NCBI RefSeq assembly: GCF_900129465.1
Contig: NZ_FSRA01000001.1
Span: 434,001-498,000, forward strand
Direction: 5' to 3'
From: Chitinophaga niabensis
GTDB taxonomy: Bacteria; Bacteroidota; Bacteroidia; Chitinophagales; Chitinophagaceae
Length of the DNA stretch: 64,000 nucleotides
Shown here: piece after piece, positions 36,248 to 43,876 of the stretch
Position numbering within the stretch: position 1 is the first letter of the stretch
Layout of the letters: each line of letters begins with the position of its first letter
Translations under genes and position numbers: made by a program
The notes under the pieces: model-generated
The model's input: the letters and a program-made list of their open reading frames with translations, nothing else
Database searches by the model: none
What the model was told of the DNA's origin: nothing

Positions 36248-38551
36248 ATGAGACGAATTTATAAGATCGCCAAGGCGGAACTGTTCACCTTGTTCTATTC
36301 ACCCATCGCCTGGATGATCCTTGTTGTATTTGCTTTTCAGACAGGGATGGCTTTTGTTGAACATCTGCAGGAAGCGGTAAGGGCACAGGCTACCGGTTGG
36401 GGAAATTCATTTATTACAGCCGGTATTTTTTCAGGACCACGGGGGCTGTTTGCTTCAGTGCAGAACTACCTGTACCTCTATATGCCCTTGCTGACAATGG
36501 GCCTGATGAGCCGTGAGTTAAGCAGCGGATCTATTAAGCTGCTGTATTCTTCTCCCGTAACATCTTCCCAGATCATCCGCGGTAAATTCCTGGCCATGAT
36601 GACTTACAGCTTCATGCTGATAGGTGTGCTGATGGTGTATGTGGTGATCGGCCTGTGTACCGTGGATAATTTTGACCTTCCTTCTGTATGGTCCGGCCTC
36701 CTGGCCATCTACCTGCTGATGTGCGGGTATGCGGCCATAGGATTATTTATGTCCAGCCTCACCTCTTACCAGGTGGTAGCGGCTTTGGGAACACTGGTGC
36801 TGCTGGCAGCATTGAGCTATATGAACAAGATCTGGCAGGATATCAATTTTGTACGGGATATCACCTACTGGCTCTCTATCTCAGGCCGTTGTAATGAAAT
36901 GATCAATGGGTTGATCTGCAGCGAGGATGTACTGTATTTTGTGATCGTTGTATGTATGTTCCTTGCACTGAGTATCCTTAAGTTACAGGCCAACCGTACA
37001 CATGCTTCATTTTCCAGGGTATGGGGCCAGTATGCGCTGGTGGTTGTTTGTGCCATGATGCTGGGATATGCTACTTCCCGGCCAATCCTGATGGCCTATT
37101 ATGATGCCACTGAAACCAAACGCAATACCCTTACACCTAACAGCCAGGAGATCATGGCTAAACTGGAAGGGGGAATGACCATTACAACTTATGTAAACCT
37201 GCTGGACAGGGAATATTATCATGGCATTCCCGCACAGGTAAATGAGGACAAGGAGAGACTGAAACAATACATCCGCTTTAAACCGGAAACCAAACTGAAG
37301 TACGTTTATTACTATGATAAGCCAAGTAATAATCCACGGCTGAATTTTGTTTACCCTAAAAAGAGCCTGGCTGAAATGGCCAAAGGTGAAGCAAATATCC
37401 GTGACCTTGATATTGACCTTTTCCTCACACCAAAAGAAATAAAGAAGAAGATCGATCTCTCGGGCGAGGGCAACACGTTTGTTCGACTGGTAGAAAGAGA
37501 GAACGGGCAGAAAGCCTGGCTGAGGATCTATGATGATATGATGAAATTCCCTTCAGAAGCAGAAGTATCCGCTGTTTTCAAACGAATGGTGATGAAGCTG
37601 CCCAGGATTGCTTTCCTGGAAGGGCACGGCGAACGTAAGATCGAAGGAGAAAGGATCAGGGATTACACCATGTTCTCTTCCGTTAAAACATTCCGTTACG
37701 CGCTTACCAACCAGGGCTGTGATGTGGAAACACTGGACCTTTCCGGGGATAAACAGATCCCCAAAGAAGTGGACATTATCGTGATCGCGGATATGAAAGA
37801 GAAAATGGATTCCCTGCAAAAGAAGAAACTGGACGCCTACATTGCCAACGGTGGCAACCTGGTGATCACACTTAAGCCGGGTTCAGAAATAATGGAATCA
37901 TTCATCGGGGAATTTGGTGTTAAAACAGTTCCCGGCCAGCTGGTACAACCTAAACAGGATGTAGCGGCCAATGTGGTGATGAATGTTCCTACAGAAGCAG
38001 CTAAAGCACTGGCGCCCATTTACGAGAGTATGCTGGATCGCAGGCAATGGGTAGGTACGGTGATCTCTGCCGGCCTTGTAATGGCTGAAAATAAAGGATA
38101 CAAAGCAATACCTGTTCTGCAGACAGTGGATACCATGAAAACATGGAATGAAGTACAGACCATAGATTTTGTGAATGACTCTGCTACAGTAGATGCAGCA
38201 GCCGGAGAAAAGCAGGGTGTGTATACCACCGCTATGGCCTTAACCCGTAAAGTAGGAGCAAAGGAGCAACGCATTATGATCATCGGAGATGCCGATTGTA
38301 TCAGCAACGGTGGCATGACACCTCCTTACAGACGTTATGGCGCAGCTAACTTCTCCATGATCCCGGGTACCTTCCATTGGCTGTCTTACGGCACTGTACC
38401 GGTTGATGTGAGCCGCCCGCGTTCTTCAGATAATGAGATCTCCCTTGCCAAAGACAGTGTGAAAGCAGTGAGATATGGATTGATGGGAGTTATACCCGGC
38501 ATATTGCTGATAGGAAGTGCCATTTTACTGATCAGGAGAAAAAGAAAGTAG
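36248..38551 (+). CDS. Fused GldF-like ABC-2 permease and GldG-like domain protein (locus B)
   Basis: 767 residues. Residues ~1-285 are an ABC-2 permease with six hydrophobic segments (MGLMSRELSSGSIKLLYSSPVTSSQIIRGKF is the usual cytoplasmic loop of GldF). Residues ~290-735 are a large periplasmic GldG-like region (RNTLTPNSQEIMAKLEGGMTITTYV; IAFLEGHGERKIE; GDADCISNGGM), and a last membrane segment (GLMGVIPGILLIGSAILLI) ends in a basic tail. In gliding Flavobacteria GldF and GldG are separate proteins working with GldA; here one chain does both. The GldA-like ATPase is just upstream and the MutS-like pair starts 2 bases downstream. Confidence 0.9.
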   Translation: MRRIYKIAKAELFTLFYSPIAWMILVVFAFQTGMAFVEHLQEAVRAQATGWGNSFITAGIFSGPRGLFASVQNYLYLYMPLLTMGLMSRELSSGSIKLLYSSPVTSSQIIRGKFLAMMTYSFMLIGVLMVYVVIGLCTVDNFDLPSVWSGLLAIYLLMCGYAAIGLFMSSLTSYQVVAALGTLVLLAALSYMNKIWQDINFVRDITYWLSISGRCNEMINGLICSEDVLYFVIVVCMFLALSILKLQANRTHASFSRVWGQYALVVVCAMMLGYATSRPILMAYYDATETKRNTLTPNSQEIMAKLEGGMTITTYVNLLDREYYHGIPAQVNEDKERLKQYIRFKPETKLKYVYYYDKPSNNPRLNFVYPKKSLAEMAKGEANIRDLDIDLFLTPKEIKKKIDLSGEGNTFVRLVERENGQKAWLRIYDDMMKFPSEAEVSAVFKRMVMKLPRIAFLEGHGERKIEGERIRDYTMFSSVKTFRYALTNQGCDVETLDLSGDKQIPKEVDIIVIADMKEKMDSLQKKKLDAYIANGGNLVITLKPGSEIMESFIGEFGVKTVPGQLVQPKQDVAANVVMNVPTEAAKALAPIYESMLDRRQWVGTVISAGLVMAENKGYKAIPVLQTVDTMKTWNEVQTIDFVNDSATVDAAAGEKQGVYTTAMALTRKVGAKEQRIMIIGDADCISNGGMTPPYRRYGAANFSMIPGTFHWLSYGTVPVDVSRPRSSDNEISLAKDSVKAVRYGLMGVIPGILLIGSAILLIRRKRK

Positions 38552-38553
38552 GT

Positions 38554-39873
38554 ATGAGCCTGATGACCGATAAACAAACATTGAATGATCTGAATATTTT
38601 CGGAAAAGGAGGAGGAGATACGGTATATACCATCTTTAACCGCACCTTTACCCGTGGCGGATCTGAATTGCTGGAAGAAATGTTCCGTAATCCGCTGTCA
38701 GATGAGCATACTATCAATGCACGCAGCACTATCATCCGTTCTTTTTCCGAACAGGAGATCAGCTTTCCGTACGAAAGCGAATGGTTCGATGCAGCAGAGC
38801 AATACCTGGAAAATACAGATGAGCGCACCCGGCTGACGGAAACAGATAATACGCTGAGCAGAAAATTCAATCATCTGATCGCTGCCGATACGGAATATAA
38901 AGCCATTGAAAAAAGTGTACTGAGCCTGATCCACATCCTGCAATCTACCAGGGCATTTGCCGCTACTATCCGGCAACTGGCAGATGTAGATGAGCTGTTG
39001 CGCATAGAGGAACTGCAACCACTGTTGCAGGAGAGCACCAAACAGAAATTTTCCTTTGCCAGGATAGCGGAGTACGATAAAGTACTTCGCTTCCGGCAGC
39101 GGGAGAATATCAAAAAACTGCTGGGGCATATTTACCTGGCAGATGTATACCTCTCTGTTGCCCGTACTGCCAGGGAGCGGAAATTTACCTTCCCGGTTGC
39201 GTTGCCCCGTGCAGCCCAAACCATGGTGCTGGAAGATTTTTACCATCCGTCTTTAACAAAACCAGTGGTCAATTCTCTGTCTGTTAGCCCCCAAAGCAAT
39301 ATTATTTTTCTGACTGGGGCCAATATGGCAGGTAAATCCACTTTCATGAAAGCGCTGGGCATTACCATGTACCTGGCACAGATGGGATTCCCTGTCCCGG
39401 CTTCAAAAATGGAGTTCGCTGTGCGGGATGGTATTTACACCACTATTAACCTGCCGGATAACCTGCATATCGGAGCCAGTCATTTCTATGCAGAAGTGCT
39501 GCGCATAAAAACGATCGCAAGGGAACTGAGCCGTGATAAGTACCTGTTTGTGATCTTTGATGAACTGTTCCGCGGTACCAATGTAAAGGATGCATACGAA
39601 GCTACCATTGCCATTACTTCTGCCATAGCACGCAGGCAGAATTGTATGTTCATTGTGTCCACACACATTATTGAAGCAGGTGATGTGCTCAAAGAGAAAT
39701 GCGATAACATCAACTTCGTATACCTGCCTACACTGATGGACGGCAACAAGCCCGTTTATACACATAAGCTGGCCTCCGGTATTACTTCAGACAGGCATGG
39801 TATGGTGATTATAAAAAATGAAGGGATCCTGGATATATTAACCAGGAGAAGATCAATAAAGAAAACCACATGA
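38554..39873 (+). CDS. MutS-type ATPase without mismatch-recognition domain, first of a pair (locus B)
   Basis: 439 residues. Only the MutS core (helical lever/clamp region) and ATPase domain are present. Walker A FLTGANMAGKST places Lys261; Walker B LFVIFDELFRGTN places Asp336-Glu337; the VSTHI histidine follows. There is no N-terminal mismatch-binding or connector domain, and no Smr/KOW part as in MutS2. The protein starts at domain III with DKQTLNDLNIFGKGGGDTVYTIFNRTFTRGGSELLEEMFRNPL, the usual entry to the MutS core. A mismatch repair role is unlikely. It overlaps the next paralogue by 4 bases and follows the permease by 2. A second ATG three codons in is also possible. Confidence 0.9.
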   Translation: MSLMTDKQTLNDLNIFGKGGGDTVYTIFNRTFTRGGSELLEEMFRNPLSDEHTINARSTIIRSFSEQEISFPYESEWFDAAEQYLENTDERTRLTETDNTLSRKFNHLIAADTEYKAIEKSVLSLIHILQSTRAFAATIRQLADVDELLRIEELQPLLQESTKQKFSFARIAEYDKVLRFRQRENIKKLLGHIYLADVYLSVARTARERKFTFPVALPRAAQTMVLEDFYHPSLTKPVVNSLSVSPQSNIIFLTGANMAGKSTFMKALGITMYLAQMGFPVPASKMEFAVRDGIYTTINLPDNLHIGASHFYAEVLRIKTIARELSRDKYLFVIFDELFRGTNVKDAYEATIAITSAIARRQNCMFIVSTHIIEAGDVLKEKCDNINFVYLPTLMDGNKPVYTHKLASGITSDRHGMVIIKNEGILDILTRRRSIKKTT

Positions 39874-41183
39874 GCTTTATTGCAGACAAACAAACGCTGG
39901 ATGACCTTTCCCTGTTAGGGAAATACAATGCCGGTTCCATTTTCAGCCTCTTCAACCAGGTACATACCAGGGGAGCGGAAAAGCTACTGGATATCATGTT
40001 CCGGCACCCCCTCACAGAGGCGGAAAAGATCAACAGCAGAAGTGAAGCCTTTCGTTATTTCGGAGAGCATGCTGCTATCTTTCCTTTTGATGAGCAGCAG
40101 CTGAACAGCATGGAGGCATACCTGGAAGAGGGAGGTAGCGGTAATGCACCATTGGTATACTGGCAGGTAGGCAGGAAAAAACTGATGGAGCTGTTGGTAA
40201 AGGAAGATACTTACAGCCTGCTGGTGGAAGGTATGAATACCTGCATCAATGTATTGAAATGTTGTGCCGGGCTTCTTAAGCAGTTAGAAAAAGAAGGCCG
40301 GGATACAAACAGTCCCTGGGAAAAATGGGCTGCGGCAGCCAGGAGTATCATAGAAGATAAACGGCTTACAGCATATGATACAGCGGAAAGGTCTGTTTTT
40401 CAAACAGCCGGGCTGCATTACCTGCTTACACATGTGTTTCAAAGCAGGTTAAAGCATCTGCTGGAGCTGACCTATGAAATAGATGTCTATATCACAGTAT
40501 CCGGTATTGCCAGGGAGCGGGACTTTACATATGCCCTTGCTTTGCCAAAAGGAAAGAATATCCTGGTAGCAGAGGGTGTAAGGCATCCCAGGGTAGAAAA
40601 AGCGGTTCCCAATTCAATTGCTTTCAATGGAGATAGTAATATCCTGTTCCTTACCGGGGCAAATATGGCCGGTAAATCCACTTTGATGAAAGCTACTGGT
40701 ATCATGCTGTACCTGGCACATATGGGCTTCCCTGTGGCGGCGGATGATCTGCAGTTCTCCGTGCTGGATGGTATTTATTCTTCCGTGAATGTGCCGGATG
40801 ATCTGAACAGGGGGTACAGTCATTTTTATGCAGAGGTCTTAAGGGTGAAAAAGGTGGCAGAGGAAGTAGATTCTGAGAAACACCTGTTTGTGATCTTCGA
40901 TGAGCTTTTTAAAGGCACCAATGTAAAAGATGCTTACGATGCAACGCTTGCCGTAACTGCTGCCTTCACTGCTTTCAGGGAGTGTTTCTTTATAATTTCC
41001 ACGCATATTTTTGAAGTAGGGGAGGAATTGAAGGCAGAAGGGGATAGTATTCAGTTTGTATTCTTACCTACTGTTATGGAAGGCACTGTGCCCAGGTATA
41101 CTTATACCCTTCAAAAGGGTATTACGGAGGACCGGCAGGGGATGATCATTATTGAAAATGAAGGGATCCTGGATATGCTTTAA
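39870..41183 (+). CDS. MutS-type ATPase without mismatch-recognition domain, second of a pair (locus B)
   Basis: 437 residues, the same architecture as the preceding protein and clearly its paralogue (DKQTLDDLSLLGKYNAGSIFSLFNQVHTRGAEKLLDIMFRHPL against the first). Walker A FLTGANMAGKST gives Lys269; Walker B HLFVIFDELFKGTN gives Asp344-Glu345; STHIFEVGEE follows. The clamp region has diverged more than the ATPase part. The 4-base overlap (ATGA) suggests coupled translation at equal amounts, as expected for the two halves of a heterodimer, since MutS ATPases work as dimers. A terminator follows, closing locus B. Confidence 0.9.
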   Translation: MSFIADKQTLDDLSLLGKYNAGSIFSLFNQVHTRGAEKLLDIMFRHPLTEAEKINSRSEAFRYFGEHAAIFPFDEQQLNSMEAYLEEGGSGNAPLVYWQVGRKKLMELLVKEDTYSLLVEGMNTCINVLKCCAGLLKQLEKEGRDTNSPWEKWAAAARSIIEDKRLTAYDTAERSVFQTAGLHYLLTHVFQSRLKHLLELTYEIDVYITVSGIARERDFTYALALPKGKNILVAEGVRHPRVEKAVPNSIAFNGDSNILFLTGANMAGKSTLMKATGIMLYLAHMGFPVAADDLQFSVLDGIYSSVNVPDDLNRGYSHFYAEVLRVKKVAEEVDSEKHLFVIFDELFKGTNVKDAYDATLAVTAAFTAFRECFFIISTHIFEVGEELKAEGDSIQFVFLPTVMEGTVPRYTYTLQKGITEDRQGMIIIENEGILDML

Positions 41184-41203
41184 ACCGCCATTAGATACAT
41201 TGT

Positions 41204-41238
41204 AAAAGGTTGTGATCGTTGGATTGCAACCTTTTTTT
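41204..41238 (+). terminator. Intrinsic terminator of locus B
   Basis: AAAAGGTTG (41204-41212) pairs with CAACCTTTT (41227-41235), followed by further T to 41238. Confidence 0.85.
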
Positions 41239-41282
41239 ATTTCCGCATAAGGGTAAAGTGAGGGGAGTGTGTTATAAGCTTG

Positions 41283-42824
41283 ATGAGATACAGAAATCTT
41301 GCCTATGGCCAGCTAACCAATCCCCAACTGCTCGCTTTGACCTTTTTGCTGGCAGCCGTCTCTTATATATGGGCCGGAGTGTCTGATGGATTCTACCAGG
41401 GGGAGGAAGGTGCCCAATACATTAATATGCTCGATTTCTGGACAAACTGGGAAGTGATCCTGGGAAATTGGGCCAAAACCGGCTGGAAGCTGGTATATGT
41501 AATCCCTGCCTTGCTGGGCCAGCCTGCGGTGCTTGCGCTAAATTGCCTCTTGTCTGCATTCACCGGTTTTTTCGTGTACAAGGTTTGCGTATTGAAGGAA
41601 GTAAAGCTGCCACTGGTTGGGATTGTTATGCTTTTCTCCCAGGTACTCTGGTTCCAGTTAAGCCACAGGACCTACTCTGAAATACTCACCGCCTTCCTGT
41701 TAATATTGTCTGTCTATTTTTATTACAGGGAGAAATTCATCATCACTGCACTTTTATTCTCTTATATATTGATCATCCGGCAGGAGTTCTATCCGCTGGC
41801 CTTCATTTTTGGTTTATTCCTGCTCTGGAAAAGACAATTCCTGCCCGCAGCATTGCTGGCGGTATTTCCGGTATTGTATAACCTGGCCGGTTATTTTGCA
41901 ACAAACGACATCTTGTTCCTCTGGAACAATTCGAAGAAACTGGCGGATTTTACAAAAGACGCTTATCCGCGCCAGGGGTTTGATCATTATTTTAAAGTTT
42001 CCCCTGCTATCTTCGGGATCATTCCGCTGGCCTGTTTCATTGCTTACATTGCGCTGTTCCTTTTTAAGAAGATCAAACCGGATTATCTGCTGCTGGCCTG
42101 TGCAGGCATCTATTTTATCACCCATTGTATATTGAACTGGCAATCTGTGGTCATCGGAGCTTCTACAGGTGGCAACTGGCGGTACATGACCATCATATCA
42201 CCAATTATTGCGGTACTGGCAGCCGTAGCTTTTGATAAGATTGTAACACTTGAGAAAAAATGGTTCCTGCTGGTGCTATTGGTGCCCTGGTTTTTCCTGG
42301 TACTAAAATATGCCAGTTTCAACCACAATTGGGTGATGTATGATACCACCTCTCATAACCTGGCAGTGATGATTTACAGTCTGCTGATGATCCTTTTGCT
42401 GGTGATACCGGCTCCTGCCAGAACCGCTTTTTATGTACTGTTGATCTTAGCGGGAGGATATATGCTTAAAATGATCAGGCCCATTAAGCTGGTGGGCGAA
42501 AATGTGGCTATGAAAGAAGTGTACCAGTGGTCCAAAGAGAATAAGATAGATGAGCATAGACACATCCTTTGCTCATTGCCACTCTATAATTATTTCTATG
42601 ATAAACGGAACGATCAGTTTGCCAAAGGGAAGGAAGACCTGAATGAAAACACACTTAAAAATGCACCGGTAGGAAGTTATATCATCTGGGATACGCATTA
42701 TGCCACCAAATATGGAAATGTGCAGAAAGAGGCATTTACAACGGACAGGTATAAACTTATAAAAACATGGACAGATGCAGAACGTTCCATTGCGATTGCA
42801 TTGGTTGAAAAAATAAACCCATGA
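41283..42824 (+). CDS. Multi-spanning membrane protein, probable GT-C glycosyltransferase
   Basis: 513 residues with about ten to twelve hydrophobic segments. Near the N-terminus SDGFYQGEEGAQYINMLDFW sits where GT-C enzymes have their acidic catalytic loop. The C-terminal ~100 residues are soluble (MKEVYQWSKENKIDEHRHILCSLPLYNYFY), as in PMT/ArnT relatives with a periplasmic tail. The overlap of 4 bases with a DPM1/GtrB-like GT2 gene fits a polyprenyl-phosphate-sugar route: GT2 makes the lipid-linked sugar, this protein uses it. The ATG at 41283 is preferred over the adjacent TTG. Confidence 0.8.
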   Translation: MRYRNLAYGQLTNPQLLALTFLLAAVSYIWAGVSDGFYQGEEGAQYINMLDFWTNWEVILGNWAKTGWKLVYVIPALLGQPAVLALNCLLSAFTGFFVYKVCVLKEVKLPLVGIVMLFSQVLWFQLSHRTYSEILTAFLLILSVYFYYREKFIITALLFSYILIIRQEFYPLAFIFGLFLLWKRQFLPAALLAVFPVLYNLAGYFATNDILFLWNNSKKLADFTKDAYPRQGFDHYFKVSPAIFGIIPLACFIAYIALFLFKKIKPDYLLLACAGIYFITHCILNWQSVVIGASTGGNWRYMTIISPIIAVLAAVAFDKIVTLEKKWFLLVLLVPWFFLVLKYASFNHNWVMYDTTSHNLAVMIYSLLMILLLVIPAPARTAFYVLLILAGGYMLKMIRPIKLVGENVAMKEVYQWSKENKIDEHRHILCSLPLYNYFYDKRNDQFAKGKEDLNENTLKNAPVGSYIIWDTHYATKYGNVQKEAFTTDRYKLIKTWTDAERSIAIALVEKINP

Positions 42825-43816
42825 CGAAACTGGCTATTATTATCCCTTGTTACAACGAAGAGGAAGTACTGCCCGAAACAGCGCTTCGGATATATCAGTT
42901 ACTGGTTCAACTGATCAACAGGCATATGATATCAGCTGACAGCTATGCTTTGTTTGTTGACGATGGAAGCAAAGACCGTACCTGGAGTATGATTGAAGAC
43001 CTGCATCATAAAAATGCAGCTTTCAGGGGTTTAAAGTTATCCCGCAATTTCGGACATCAGAATGCATTGCTGGCAGGGTTATCACATGCAGACGATGCGC
43101 ATGTGATGATATCCATAGATGCAGATCTGCAGGATGATCTTTCTGCCATAGAAAAGATGCTGGCAGCCTATGAGCGGGGATACGAAATAGTATATGGTGT
43201 AAGAGAAGACCGTAGTACAGATTCCTGGTTTAAGCGGGCAACGGCATTGGGTTTCTATAAATTGCTCTCCATGATGGGAACGGAATCTGTATATAATCAT
43301 GCGGATTACCGGTTGCTGAGTCAAAAAGCCTTTGCGGCGTTCCGGGATTTTAAAGAAGTGAACCTGTATCTGCGGGGAATGATCCCTATGCTCGGTTTTA
43401 AACAAACCGCGGTTTATTATAAGAGGGATATACGTAAAGCAGGTACCAGCAAATATCCCCTTGCCAAAATGCTCTCTTTCGCCTGGGATGGATTGACCAG
43501 TTTAAGCAGCAGGCCATTGCGGTTTGTTACAGTAACCGGAGGGGTTGTGTTCCTGCTGAGCATTGGTATGAGCATCTATGCGCTGATCTCTTATCTCTCT
43601 GATGCAACGATCCATGGATGGGCATCCACCGTACTGCCTATGTATTTCCTGGGTGGGATTCAATTGTTTTGTATAGGGCTGATAGGAGAATATGTGGGAA
43701 AGATCTACCGCGAGGTGAAACAGCGGCCGCGGTTTATTATCGAGGAACATCTGAAAGGAGATCCGTTTGAGGCAATTGAACACCGGGCATCGAAGGTTTC
43801 CACACTAGCAGGATAG
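42821..43816 (+). CDS. GT2 polyprenyl-phosphate glycosyltransferase (DPM1/GtrB-like)
   Basis: 331 residues. GT-A domain: LAIIIPCYNEEEVLPET, VDDGSKDRTWSMI, LSRNFGHQNALLAGL, ISIDADLQDD (metal-binding acidic motif) and KAGTSKYPLAKML. Two C-terminal membrane segments (FVTVTGGVVFLLSIGMSIYALI and YFLGGIQLFCIGLIGEYVGKIY) are typical of GtrB/ArnC-type enzymes, which transfer a sugar from a nucleotide donor to undecaprenyl phosphate. It overlaps the preceding GT-C gene by 4 bases. The gene ends 60 bases before the rhamnosidase gene. Confidence 0.93.
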   Translation: MTKLAIIIPCYNEEEVLPETALRIYQLLVQLINRHMISADSYALFVDDGSKDRTWSMIEDLHHKNAAFRGLKLSRNFGHQNALLAGLSHADDAHVMISIDADLQDDLSAIEKMLAAYERGYEIVYGVREDRSTDSWFKRATALGFYKLLSMMGTESVYNHADYRLLSQKAFAAFRDFKEVNLYLRGMIPMLGFKQTAVYYKRDIRKAGTSKYPLAKMLSFAWDGLTSLSSRPLRFVTVTGGVVFLLSIGMSIYALISYLSDATIHGWASTVLPMYFLGGIQLFCIGLIGEYVGKIYREVKQRPRFIIEEHLKGDPFEAIEHRASKVSTLAG

Positions 43817-43847
43817 TTCATGACACTTATCTGAAAATTACTGCTGA

Positions 43848-43868
43848 TATTAGTATATCATACTAATA
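43848..43868. promoter_or_regulatory. Perfect dyad just upstream of the rhamnosidase gene
   Basis: TATTAGTAT and ATACTAATA are perfect inverted repeats with a 3-base spacer (43848-43856, 43860-43868), ending 8 bases before the ATG. Short spacer and position fit an operator for a dimeric regulator or a hairpin over the start; I do not know its binding protein. Confidence 0.5.
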
Positions 43869-43876
43869 CAGCTTAT

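Noticed and set aside
38554..41183. DNA mismatch repair or MutS2-type function for the two MutS-like proteins
   Set aside because: No mismatch-recognition domain, no Smr/KOW domain, and the operon context is envelope transport.
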